Shown here: positions 7,352-14,006 of the stretch, in pieces | Layout of the letters: each line of letters opens with the position of its first letter | Numbering within the stretch: the first letter of the stretch is position 1 | NCBI RefSeq assembly: GCF_937889215.1 | Contig: NZ_CALBEX010000406.1 | Coordinates: forward strand, 1 to 14,317 | Direction of reading: 5' to 3' | Origin: an uncultured Limnohabitans sp. | GTDB taxonomy: Bacteria; Pseudomonadota; Gammaproteobacteria; Burkholderiales; Burkholderiaceae_C | Length of the DNA stretch: 14,317 nt | Notes under the pieces: model-generated | Databases searched by the model: none | Told to the model about the DNA's origin: nothing | What the model saw: only the letters and a program-made list of their open reading frames with translations | Made by a program: the position numbers and the translations under genes

Positions 7352-7960
7352 TCACGTCGGATCGGACGTATTTTTCGCGCCGCCCATCCACGCCGTCAAT
7401 GAAGAGCGCATGGCTTCTTCCACCGACATGTCCAGCACCTGCACCCATTCGCGTGGCACAAACACGGTGTAGCCGCCGATCATGTAACCCATGGGCAGGT
7501 AGACCGCCACGTTTTGGCGGGTTTGTGCGTCCAGCGGCAGGTCGGTCAGGTTCTGGCGTGTCACCAGGCCAATGATGGAAATCTCGCTGTCGGGTTTTTT
7601 CAGCAACACCACCTGCTGGGCGTCGCGCTCGTGTGGCGAAAAGTAATCGGCAAAACTCTTGAGCGAGGAGTAAATGCTTTTGACCAGAGGCAAGTTGGTG
7701 AAGGGCAGCTCCACCCAACTCAGCATCCGGGTCATGAAAGGTTGCGACACCAGAAAACCGAGCACCAAAATCAGTGCCGTGCCCAGCAAAATGCCCAGTC
7801 CTGGCAGGTAAAAGTCACCCGTGATCGGGCGCAACATGCGCATGGCTGAACCTTCAACCCAGCTCACAAACAGGTACAGCACATAAACCGTCAGGCCGAC
7901 GGGCAAAAAGCTGATGAGGCCACGAAAAAAATAGGCGTAAATGCGTTTCATGCGGCCCAT
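7352..7960 (-). CDS. DUF502 family inner-membrane protein
   Basis: A 202-residue membrane protein of the DUF502 family. Two hydrophobic spans are visible at about 10-33 and 52-72, separated by a short loop with a Gly-rich turn (YLPGLGILLG), followed by a soluble C-terminal part. The conserved blocks RGLISFLPVGLTVYVLYL, PLVKSIYSSLKSF and VAVYLPMGYMIGGYTVFVPRE are characteristic of the family. Function is unknown. Start may be ATG at 7960 or 7951 (three residues shorter); neither has a strong ribosome site. Divergent from aroG across 149 bases. Confidence 0.88.
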   Translation of the reverse strand: MGRMKRIYAYFFRGLISFLPVGLTVYVLYLFVSWVEGSAMRMLRPITGDFYLPGLGILLGTALILVLGFLVSQPFMTRMLSWVELPFTNLPLVKSIYSSLKSFADYFSPHERDAQQVVLLKKPDSEISIIGLVTRQNLTDLPLDAQTRQNVAVYLPMGYMIGGYTVFVPREWVQVLDMSVEEAMRSSLTAWMGGAKNTSDPT

Positions 7961-7977
7961 TGTGACCGGGTCTCAAA

Positions 7978-7995
7978 GGGCGGGAAGGGGCGGGG
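7978..7995 (+). other. G-quadruplex motif between DUF502 and aroG
   Basis: GGGCGGGAAGGGGCGGGG on the plus strand gives four runs of three or more G with loops of 1, 2 and 1 bases, the short-loop arrangement expected to give a very stable parallel quadruplex. It lies in the divergent promoter region, 17 bases upstream of the DUF502 start and about 75 bases upstream of the candidate aroG -10 box. The motif is seen; folding and effect on transcription are inference. Confidence 0.6.
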
Positions 7996-8068
7996 AAAAG
8001 GTGGCGAAAAGGCGAAGGAAACTCGCCAACCCGAACGTCAGCCGCCAAAACGCAGCCGCCTGCGCTTT

Positions 8069-8074
8069 TATACT
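8069..8074 (+). promoter_or_regulatory. Candidate -10 box of aroG
   Basis: TATACT matches the sigma-70 -10 consensus at five of six positions, and lies 36 bases before the aroG ATG. No good TTGACA-like -35 hexamer is present at 16-18 base spacing (sequence there is A-rich), so the promoter is either activator-dependent or the call is wrong. No TyrR-box-like sequence was seen. Confidence 0.45.
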
Positions 8075-8109
8075 GGGCCGCCCCGTTCCCAGATCTTTCA
8101 AGCGCCCCC

Positions 8110-9183
8110 ATGCTCTCCACCCAAGACAAAACCCGCATCGACGACACCCGCATCGCTTCGGTGCGCCCCCTCATGACGCCCGCATTGCTCGAAGAGCGCC
8201 TGCCCGCATCGCCCGCGCACTTGGCACTGGTGGAGCGTTCGCGGCAAGACATCTCGCAGGTGCTGCAAGGCCAAGACGACCGCTTGGTGGTGGTGGTCGG
8301 CCCGTGCTCGATCCACGACCATGAACAGGCCATCGCTTATGCCCGGCTGCTCAAGGCCCAAGCCGACGAGCACGCCAAAGACCTGCAGATCGTGATGCGC
8401 GTGTACTTTGAAAAGCCCCGCACCACCGTAGGCTGGAAGGGCTACATCAACGACCCGCACTTGGACGGCAGCTTTGCCATGAACCAGGGGCTGGAGATGG
8501 CGCGCAAATTGTTGCTGGACATCATTGATTTGGGCTTGCCCGTGGCCACTGAGTTTCTGGATTTGCTCAGCCCGCAATACATCAGCGACTTGGTCACCTG
8601 GGGCGCGATCGGTGCGCGCACGACTGAGAGCCAAAGCCACCGCCAGCTGGCCAGCGGCTTGTCGTGTCCGGTGGGCTTCAAAAACGGCACCGACGGCGGC
8701 GTCAAAGTCGCGGCCGACGCGGTGGTGGCGTCCAAAGCGCCGCACGCCTTCATGGGCATGACCAAGATGGGCCAAGCGGCGATATTTGAGACACGCGGCA
8801 ACCAAGACGTGCACATCATCTTGCGCGGCGGCAAAGCGCCCAACTATTCGGCGGCCGACGTCGATGCCGCCTGCAAAGCGCTGGAGGCCTCGGGCATCGC
8901 GCCGCAGGTCATGGTGGACGTGTCACACGCCAACAGCAGCAAGCAGCACAGCAAACAAATCGAGGTGGCGCACGACGTGGCCGCTCAGGTGGCTGCAGGT
9001 GACCGCCGCATCATGGGCCTGATGATCGAGAGCCATTTGCAAGAAGGCCGTCAAGACCTGAAAGAAGGCCAGGCGCTGGCCTATGGCGTGTCCATCACCG
9101 ACGCCTGCATCAGCTTTGCGCAGACGGTGCCGGTGTTGGATGCGCTGGCGCAGGCGGTGCGGGCGCGGCGCTTATCGGCCTGA
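8110..9183 (+). CDS. aroG: 3-deoxy-7-phosphoheptulonate (DAHP) synthase, class I, AroG type
   Basis: Condenses phosphoenolpyruvate and erythrose 4-phosphate to DAHP, the first step of the shikimate pathway in the cytosol. The product is 357 residues (E. coli AroG has 350). Seen motifs: GPCSIHD at 64-70, RVYFEKPRTTVGWKG at 97-111, WGAIGARTTESQ at 164-175 and LASGLSCPVGFKNGTDG at 180-196. The four metal ligands are Cys66, His273, Glu307 and Asp331, each offset by +5 from the E. coli AroG residues. The text from TEFLDLLSPQY through the GFKNGTDG block is closer to the Phe-sensitive AroG than to AroF, so feedback by phenylalanine is likely but not proven. Ribosome site is weak. A stem-loop holds the stop codon in its loop. 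Confidence 0.95.
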   Translation: MLSTQDKTRIDDTRIASVRPLMTPALLEERLPASPAHLALVERSRQDISQVLQGQDDRLVVVVGPCSIHDHEQAIAYARLLKAQADEHAKDLQIVMRVYFEKPRTTVGWKGYINDPHLDGSFAMNQGLEMARKLLLDIIDLGLPVATEFLDLLSPQYISDLVTWGAIGARTTESQSHRQLASGLSCPVGFKNGTDGGVKVAADAVVASKAPHAFMGMTKMGQAAIFETRGNQDVHIILRGGKAPNYSAADVDAACKALEASGIAPQVMVDVSHANSSKQHSKQIEVAHDVAAQVAAGDRRIMGLMIESHLQEGRQDLKEGQALAYGVSITDACISFAQTVPVLDALAQAVRARRLSA

Positions 9184-9194
9184 GGCCGAAAGCG
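9169..9194 (+). other. Stem-loop with the aroG stop codon as its loop
   Basis: TCGGCC (9175-9180) and GGCCGA (9184-9189) pair exactly around the TGA stop (9181-9183); beyond a one-base bulge at 9174 the stem continues with CGCTT (9169-9173) and AAGCG (9190-9194), giving 11 base pairs. No T-run follows, so it is not a canonical terminator. It could protect the mRNA 3' end or be chance. Confidence 0.45.
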
Positions 9195-9303
9195 CACACC
9201 GACCGCAGGCTTTTTGCGATGAACAACCCGCGGTGGGTCGTGGCGTCGGCCACGGAGAAAGCCGTGCCTGCCAGGGCTCCCAATACAAGCCCTGCATTTG
9301 GCC

Positions 9304-10053
9304 TCAGTGCAAAGACGACAAAAATTGCTGCAACTCCGGCGTCTTCGGGTGGGCAAACAGCTCGGCGGGCGTGCCCTGTTCATGCACCAAACCTTGGTGC
9401 ATGAAGATCACTCGGTCGCTCACTTTGCGCGCAAAGTTCATCTCGTGCGTGACCATCAACAAGGTCATGCCTTCTTGCGCGAGTGATTCGACCACGGCCA
9501 GCACTTCGCCCACCAGTTCGGGGTCGAGCGCCGAGGTGATTTCGTCGCACAGCAAGATGCCCGGGTACATGGCCAGGGCGCGGGCAATGGCCACGCGCTG
9601 CTGCTGACCGCCCGACAACTGGTCTGGGAAAGCGTCAAACTTTTCGGCCAAACCTACACGCGCCAGCAGACGGCGCGCTGCGGCTTCGGTCTCGGCGGCT
9701 GGCAGCTGTTTGACCAAGCCCGGGGCCAGCTGGATGTTTTTGCCCACCGTCAGGTGCGGAAACAGGTTGAACGACTGGAAGATCATGCCGACTTGCTGGC
9801 GCAGGGTGCGCATCGCAGCAGGGTCTGAATAGACCAGTGCTTGGCCTTGCACCGTCAGGCTGCCGTGCTGGAAAGTTTCCAGCCCGTTGATGCAGCGCAG
9901 CAGCGTGCTTTTACCCGAGCCGCTTTTGCCGATGATGGCGATCACTTCGCCCGGCTGCACTTGCAGGTCGATGCCCTTGAGGACTTCGTTGCTGCCATAG
10001 GATTTGCGCAGGCCTGCAACGGCAACGGCAGCAGTGGGGTTAGCGTTGGACAT
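9304..10053 (-). CDS. Polar-amino-acid-type ABC transporter, ATP-binding protein
   Basis: Energises the importer encoded by the four genes upstream. The 249-residue product has Walker [10 protein letters not shown] at 42-50, Q-loop Gln93, signature LSGGQQQR at 146-153, Walker B ILLCDE at 166-171, and the switch His203. The Cys in Walker B and the [15 protein letters not shown] block are typical of the GlnQ/HisP group. The frame opens upstream to 10080, but ATG at 10053 is preferred: it has GAAGG nine bases upstream and matches family length. Its start lies inside the end of the preceding permease gene (14-base overlap), so coupling is likely. No T-run terminator was found in the 120 bases after its stop. 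Confidence 0.92.
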   Translation of the reverse strand: MSNANPTAAVAVAGLRKSYGSNEVLKGIDLQVQPGEVIAIIGKSGSGKSTLLRCINGLETFQHGSLTVQGQALVYSDPAAMRTLRQQVGMIFQSFNLFPHLTVGKNIQLAPGLVKQLPAAETEAAARRLLARVGLAEKFDAFPDQLSGGQQQRVAIARALAMYPGILLCDEITSALDPELVGEVLAVVESLAQEGMTLLMVTHEMNFARKVSDRVIFMHQGLVHEQGTPAELFAHPKTPELQQFLSSLH

Positions 10054-10690
10054 GGAATTTGCCTTCGAGAGAGCGTGCATACAGGCTGATCGGGTAGCAG
10101 ATCAGGAAATACAAAACAGCCACACAGCTGTAGACCACAAAGGGTTTGAAGGTGGCGTTGGTGATCATAGTGCCCGCCTTGGTCAACTCGACAAAACCAA
10201 TGACCGAAGCCAGTGCTGTGCCCTTGACCACCTGCACCAAAAAGCCCACGGTAGGCGCGACCGCAATGCGTGCGGCCTGCGGAAAGATCACGTAGCGCAG
10301 TTGCTCGCCAAAATTGAGCGCCAGACTTTGCGCGGCTTCCCACTGGCCTTTGCCAATCGACTTGACGCAGCCGTGCCAAATTTCGGCAAGAAAAGCGCTG
10401 CTGTAGAGCGTCAAGGCCACGGCTGCCGATGTCCAGGCCGAGGTTTCAACGCCCAGTATGGCCAGGCCAAAGTAAGCCAGAAACAGCTGCATCAGCAAAG
10501 GTGTGCCCTGAAAAATTTGCACATACACGGCCACCGCTCGTTGCAAGCTGCGCTTGTGCGTGGTGCGTGCCACCAGCAAGGCCAAGCCCACCAAGCCGCC
10601 GCCCACAAAGGCGATCAGTGACAAAACGATGGTCCAGCGCGCGGCCAGCAACAAGTTGCTGACGATGTCCCAAAGAGAAAATTCAACCAC
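10040..10690 (-). CDS. Polar-amino-acid-type ABC transporter permease (second)
   Basis: Inner-membrane permease of the His/Glu/Gln/Arg importer family, 216 residues. [16 protein letters not shown] at 61-76 is the family motif at the end of the third helix, and the EAA loop [15 protein letters not shown] is at 117-131, followed by FPQA. Hydrophobic spans at about 10-40, 53-78, 87-105, 143-166 and 182-205. The start codon is GTG at 10690, with GGAGG six bases upstream, inside the last codons of the preceding permease gene (8-base overlap). Its partner is that permease; the pair probably forms a heterodimeric channel. Confidence 0.92.
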   Translation of the reverse strand: MVEFSLWDIVSNLLLAARWTIVLSLIAFVGGGLVGLALLVARTTHKRSLQRAVAVYVQIFQGTPLLMQLFLAYFGLAILGVETSAWTSAAVALTLYSSAFLAEIWHGCVKSIGKGQWEAAQSLALNFGEQLRYVIFPQAARIAVAPTVGFLVQVVKGTALASVIGFVELTKAGTMITNATFKPFVVYSCVAVLYFLICYPISLYARSLEGKFHVQR

Positions 10691-11354
10691 GGCGGCCTCC
10701 GAATAAGAAGCGTTGGCCGAACCAGTTCAGCGTGGCGCGGGTCGCTATAGACAGCAGCAGGTAAATGGCGGTGGCGACGATGAAGGCTTCAAAGGCGCGG
10801 AAGTTGCGGCTCTGGATCAGGTTGGCGGCAAAGCTCAGCTCTTCGGTCGAGATTTGCCCACACACCGCCGAGCCCAGCATCACGATGATGATCTGGCTGA
10901 CCAGCGCAGGCCACACCCGTTGCAAGGCCGGTGGCAGCACCACCCACACAAAGGTTTGCATGCGCGACAGGGCCAGGCTCATGGCCGCTTCGATCTGCCC
11001 GGCCGGCGTGGTCTGGATGCCGGCCCGCACGATTTCGGCCGAATACGCCCCCAGATTGATCACCATGGCGATCACCGACGACCACTCAGGGCTCAGCCGC
11101 ACGCCCATGGCAGGCAGACCAAAGAAGATGAAAAAGAGCTGGACGATGAAGGGCGTGTTGCGGATCAGCTCCACATAAGTGGCCACGCCGGGGCGGCTCC
11201 AGCTCGGCCCCTGGGTGCGCACCCAAGCGCAGCCAATGCCCAGCAGCACGCCCAGCACCGCAGACACGGTCGTGAGGCCGAGCGTCCACGCCACGCCTTT
11301 GACCAGCAAGGGCCACTCGGTCAAAACCGCTGCAAAGTCCAGCTCAATGGCCAT
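10683..11354 (-). CDS. Polar-amino-acid-type ABC transporter permease (first)
   Basis: Inner-membrane permease, 223 residues. The family motif is RNTPFIVQLFFIFFGLPA at 65-82, and the EAA loop is IEAAMSLALSRMQTFVWVVLP at about 121-141. Hydrophobic spans at about 15-45, 58-82, 92-110, 145-165 and 188-205. AAGGA six bases before the ATG supports the start, which is 17 bases after the binding-protein stop. The short gap with no hairpin means there is no visible device to lower permease expression relative to the binding protein. Confidence 0.92.
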   Translation of the reverse strand: MAIELDFAAVLTEWPLLVKGVAWTLGLTTVSAVLGVLLGIGCAWVRTQGPSWSRPGVATYVELIRNTPFIVQLFFIFFGLPAMGVRLSPEWSSVIAMVINLGAYSAEIVRAGIQTTPAGQIEAAMSLALSRMQTFVWVVLPPALQRVWPALVSQIIIVMLGSAVCGQISTEELSFAANLIQSRNFRAFEAFIVATAIYLLLSIATRATLNWFGQRFLFGGRRG

Positions 11355-11371
11355 GGTTTTCCTTGAAGGGC

Positions 11372-12166
11372 TTATTCAGGCAACTGGCCAGCAGGACGGC
11401 CCAGCCACTTTTGCGCCATCTTGTCGATGTCGCCTGATTTTTTGGCCTCGGCAATGATGGCGTTGACCTTGGTCCGCAGCGCGTCTTCGCCCTTGCCCAC
11501 ACCGATGAAGTTGGGGCTGTCTTTGAGCAGCAACTTGTATTCGGTGTTCAGCTGGGGGTTCTTTTGCATCATCACCCCCGCCACCGACACGCCGGTGGCC
11601 AGCAGCTGCGTTTGGCCTGCGACGAAAGCCGAGACCGTGGCGTTGTTGTCCTCAAATCGCTTGATCTCTGTACCGGCCGGGGCCACTTTGGTCAGCTCCT
11701 GGTCTTCCAGGGCACCTCTCGTGGCCCCCACGGTTTTGCCGGCCAGGTCTGCCATCGTTTTGATGCTGATGGTTTTAGGACCGTAAATGCCCTGAAAGAA
11801 AGGCGAATAGGCCGATGTGAAATCTATCACCTTGGCGCGCTCGGCGTTCTTGCCCAAAGTCGAGATGACCAGGTCGGCCTTTTTGGTTTGCAGGTAAGCG
11901 ATGCGGTTGGCGCTGGTCACGGGCAACAGCTCGATCTTGACGCCCATTTTGGCGGCAATGAAATTGGCCATGTCGATGTCCAGGCCCTGGGGCTTGAGGT
12001 CGATGCCAACAAAGCCATAAGGCGGAAAGTCGGTGGGGATGGCGATTTTGATCAGCTTGGTTTGCTGGATGTTGTCCAGCGCCGCTTGGGCGTGGCTGGC
12101 ACCAGCCAAGGTCAAGAGGCTGGCGGCCACGGCAGCGGACAAGGCAAGGCGTTTCGAGAGTTTCAT
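11372..12166 (-). CDS. Family 3 periplasmic substrate-binding protein of ABC transporter
   Basis: Binds the transported solute in the periplasm. The 264-residue precursor has a clear signal peptide (KLSKR, hydrophobic core 8-22, cleavage probably after SHAQA at 25-29). The SBP_bac_3 features are FPPYGF at 47-52, GLDIDMANFIAAKMG at 61-75, a ligand-contact Arg88 and the carboxylate-binding Arg110 in AERAKVIDFTSAY. At the place where amino-acid-binding members have an Asp that holds the alpha-ammonium group (GRxDAxxxD), this protein reads GQTQLLATG, with Gly192. The ligand may therefore not be a standard alpha-amino acid; this is inference. The ATG overlaps the regulator stop (ATGA), and has its own GGAG eight bases upstream. 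Confidence 0.9.
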   Translation of the reverse strand: MKLSKRLALSAAVAASLLTLAGASHAQAALDNIQQTKLIKIAIPTDFPPYGFVGIDLKPQGLDIDMANFIAAKMGVKIELLPVTSANRIAYLQTKKADLVISTLGKNAERAKVIDFTSAYSPFFQGIYGPKTISIKTMADLAGKTVGATRGALEDQELTKVAPAGTEIKRFEDNNATVSAFVAGQTQLLATGVSVAGVMMQKNPQLNTEYKLLLKDSPNFIGVGKGEDALRTKVNAIIAEAKKSGDIDKMAQKWLGRPAGQLPE

Positions 12167-12957
12167 AGCAAGGCTCCTAGGTAAGTGGAAGGTGAGTCGG
12201 AAGAGGAAATGGAAGAAGAGGCCATGGAAGAAGAGGCAAGTGGCACCGGTCGTGGCGTGAGCCGGGCGGTCTTCTTGGCTGCCAGCGACGTGCTCATAGG
12301 GGCCAATGCCAGCCGCAATTCGGCCAGTGGGTCTGTGGGGGCTGCGTTGATCTGCAGGGCTGATTGCACCTGGCCAATGTGCTGGGCCATCAGTTGCTCG
12401 GCGGTTTCCTTGTCGCCCCGCTCCAGCGCTTGCACGATCTCAATGTGTTCTTGGCAAGACTTCACCGCGTCGTGGCTGGATTGGTAAAGCATGGCGATCA
12501 GCGTGGTGCGTGCTGTGAAGTCGCGCAGCGTGTCGGCCAGCAGCTGGTTGCCCAGACACTCTGCCAGGCACACATGGAAGTCGCCCAGCAAAAAACTACG
12601 GCGGCCCACGTCGTCTTGTTTGAGCGCTGTTTTTTCTTGTTGAATGTGTTGTTTTAGGCGCTTGAGTGTGGCCTTGTCCATCGCGCCGGCGCTCCGAATC
12701 AGGCCGGTCTCTATGACTTTGCGGGCTTCAAAGGCTTCGCGTGCTTCGGTTTTGGACGGTTGCACCACAAACCAGCCCCGGCGCGAGCTGACCTGCACGA
12801 TGCCGCGAGCGGCCAATTGCATCAGCGCCTCACGCACCAAGGTGCGGCTGCAGTCAAACAGCATCGACAAAGCTTGCTCACCCAGGCGTGCGCCGGGCAT
12901 CAGCTTTTGGGCCAGGATCGCTTCCACGATCCGGTCGGCAATGTCTTTGGAGTTCAC
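12163..12957 (-). CDS. GntR-family transcriptional regulator, FCD (FadR-like) subgroup
   Basis: A ligand-responsive DNA-binding regulator, probably controlling the transporter operon it heads and itself. The 264-residue product has a winged helix-turn-helix at about 3-67 (recognition helix SRTLVREALMQLAARG, wing VSSRRGWFVV) and an FCD effector domain at about 74-205. Of the FCD metal-site residues His128, His171 and His193 are present, but the Asp four residues before the first His is Leu124, so metal binding is doubtful. Residues 240-257 are a Ser-rich tail encoded by a 15-base tandem repeat. Start is GTG at 12957 with AAGGAA about 10 bases upstream. Stop and next start overlap as ATGA. Confidence 0.9.
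   Translation of the reverse strand: MNSKDIADRIVEAILAQKLMPGARLGEQALSMLFDCSRTLVREALMQLAARGIVQVSSRRGWFVVQPSKTEAREAFEARKVIETGLIRSAGAMDKATLKRLKQHIQQEKTALKQDDVGRRSFLLGDFHVCLAECLGNQLLADTLRDFTARTTLIAMLYQSSHDAVKSCQEHIEIVQALERGDKETAEQLMAQHIGQVQSALQINAAPTDPLAELRLALAPMSTSLAAKKTARLTPRPVPLASSSMASSSISSSDSPSTYLGALL
12209..12237 (-). repeat. 15-base tandem repeat in the 3' end of the GntR gene
   Basis: Two copies of ATGGAAGAAGAGGC (plus-strand reading, 12209-12222 and 12224-12237) spaced at 15 bases, in a purine-rich tract spanning about 12181-12240. Being a multiple of three, copy changes keep frame and add or remove five residues of the ASSSM/ASSSI type. The neighbouring SSSD also looks like a decayed copy. 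Confidence 0.7.
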
Positions 12958-13013
12958 GGGCGAGGGATTCCTTTGCTTGAACCTCTAGCGAATACCGTGC
13001 CAGATGTTTTAGC

Positions 13014-13029
13014 ATCTTGTATGCAAGAT
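13014..13029. promoter_or_regulatory. Candidate operator for the GntR/FCD regulator
   Basis: ATCTTGTATGCAAGAT has perfect 6-base arms around a 4-base centre. FCD-type GntR regulators commonly bind short palindromes of the TTGTATACAA kind, which this closely resembles. It lies 57-72 bases upstream of the regulator's GTG, the right place for autoregulation of the five-gene operon. No convincing -35/-10 pair was identified beside it. Confidence 0.55.
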
Positions 13030-13057
13030 TTGCGCATCATAGGTGTGCGCAAATCTT
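13025..13057. promoter_or_regulatory. Second dyad overlapping the candidate operator
   Basis: Arms AAGATTTGCGCA (13025-13036) and TGCGCAAATCTT (13046-13057) are perfectly complementary over 12 bases with a 9-base centre. The first arm shares AAGAT with the adjacent palindrome. Neither strand shows a proper T-run, so terminator function is unlikely. Confidence 0.5.
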
Positions 13058-13076
13058 TTGCAGCGCTGGAATTTCC

Positions 13077-13108
13077 CTTGTTTGGTGCGTGGGTGTGCAC
13101 CAAACAAG
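13077..13108. other. Third perfect 12-base inverted repeat in the same gap
   Basis: Arms CTTGTTTGGTGC (13077-13088) and GCACCAAACAAG (13097-13108) with an 8-base loop. No T-run follows on either strand. It lies between the yebC terminator and the GntR promoter region; possible operator, transcript-end hairpin or repeat-family element. Confidence 0.5.
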
Positions 13109-13130
13109 AGTTGCTCTGAACGGCGCACCC

Positions 13131-13169
13131 AAGAAAAAGGGCCTGCCGGGAACGTCCCGGCAGGCCCTT
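13131..13169 (-). terminator. Rho-independent terminator of the YebC-family gene
   Basis: A 15-base perfect stem (13137-13151 with 13155-13169; core GGGCCTGCCGGG and CCCGGCAGGCCC) with a 3-base loop. On the minus strand it is followed by TTTTTCTT (13138-13131). It begins 20 bases past the stop codon at 13189, the standard geometry. Confidence 0.9.
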
Positions 13170-13188
13170 GGCAGAGAAGACTTGGCGC

Positions 13189-13902
13189 TTAACCCGCCAG
13201 CCCCACAAACACGTTTTGCACATCGTCGTTGTTGTCGATGGCACCCAAAAAGGCTTCGACTTCTTCGAGTTGCTCAGCGTTCAGGTTGGCCGGGTCGACC
13301 GGATTTTTGGGTTTGTAGCCCAGCTTGGCCGACACCACGGTGAAACCGTGTTCGGGCAGGGCGCGGCTGACCAAGTCCAGGTCGGTGGCTTCGGTGATGA
13401 ACACCGTCACGCCGTCTTCGTCGGCCGGTTCAAAGTCTTGCGCGCCGGCTTCGATGGCGGCCAGCTCAGGGTCAGCGCCCGCTTGGGCCGGTTCGGCTTC
13501 GATGAAGCCCACATGGTCAAAGTCCCAAGACACCGAACCCGAAGTGCCTTGTTGGCCCTTGCGAAACAGCACGCGCATTTCAGAAGCGCTGCGGTTCACG
13601 TTGTCGGTCAGCACCTCGATCATCACGGCCACCTGGTGCGGCGCAAAGCCTTCGTAAATCACGCGCTCAAAGCTGACGGCATCGCCCAGCAGGCCCGCGC
13701 CTTTTTTGATGGCGCGCTCCAGCGTTTCTTTGGGCATGGAGACCTTGCGGGCTTGCTCGACCACCAGGCGCAGGCGCGAATTGGCGCCAGGGTCGGCGCC
13801 GTTGCGGGCCGCGATCATGATGTCCTTGGCCAGGCGACCAAACAGCTTGCCTCGTGCATCTGCTGCCTGTGCCTTGCCTTTTGCTTTCCACTGCGCGCCC
13901 AT
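13189..13902 (-). CDS. yebC: YebC/PmpR (DUF28/TACO1) family protein, YeeN-like paralogue type
   Basis: A 237-residue cytosolic protein with the three-part YebC fold: helical N-terminal domain ([47 protein letters not shown]), then [28 protein letters not shown] and [16 protein letters not shown] at about 89-135. The family was first called a transcriptional regulator and is now linked to translation, including mitochondrial TACO1 and relief of ribosome stalling at proline-rich sequences. The N-terminus ([12 protein letters not shown]) lacks the usual AGHSKWANIQHRK block, making it more like E. coli YeeN than canonical YebC; the symbol is given at family level. AAGGA seven bases before ATG supports the start. 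Confidence 0.9.
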   Translation of the reverse strand: MGAQWKAKGKAQAADARGKLFGRLAKDIMIAARNGADPGANSRLRLVVEQARKVSMPKETLERAIKKGAGLLGDAVSFERVIYEGFAPHQVAVMIEVLTDNVNRSASEMRVLFRKGQQGTSGSVSWDFDHVGFIEAEPAQAGADPELAAIEAGAQDFEPADEDGVTVFITEATDLDLVSRALPEHGFTVVSAKLGYKPKNPVDPANLNAEQLEEVEAFLGAIDNNDDVQNVFVGLAG

Positions 13903-13951
13903 GGTTCTTCCTTGTTGTGTCGGTCAAAGACAGGAGTTTAAGCGCTCGCAC

Positions 13952-13969
13952 GGCGGCTGTAAGGCCGCC
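13952..13969. other. Small hairpin between the GST and YebC-family genes
   Basis: Arms GGCGGC (13952-13957) and GCCGCC (13964-13969) with a 6-base loop, 37 bases downstream of the GST stop on the minus strand. The T-run (from AAAAA at 13970-13974) precedes the hairpin on that strand rather than following it, so it does not qualify as an intrinsic terminator. Confidence 0.35.
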
Positions 13970-14006
13970 AAAAAGCCGAACATGCCAAAGAAGGGCCGGC
14001 GCCCGC

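Noticed and set aside
8098..8814. A 238-codon minus-strand open frame opposite aroG
   Set aside because: Shadow of the DAHP synthase frame; no family resemblance and it would overlap the aroG promoter.
9184..9303. Terminators for aroG or the ABC operon in the gap between their convergent ends
   Set aside because: Several weak hairpins (for example AGGGCT with AGCCCT) are present, but none is followed by a T-run in the right direction.
12185..12487. Plus-strand frame beginning with a Glu/Met repeat (MEGESEEEMEEEAMEEE)
   Set aside because: The acidic repeat is just the antisense of the Ser-rich tail repeat of the GntR gene; the rest has no coding character.
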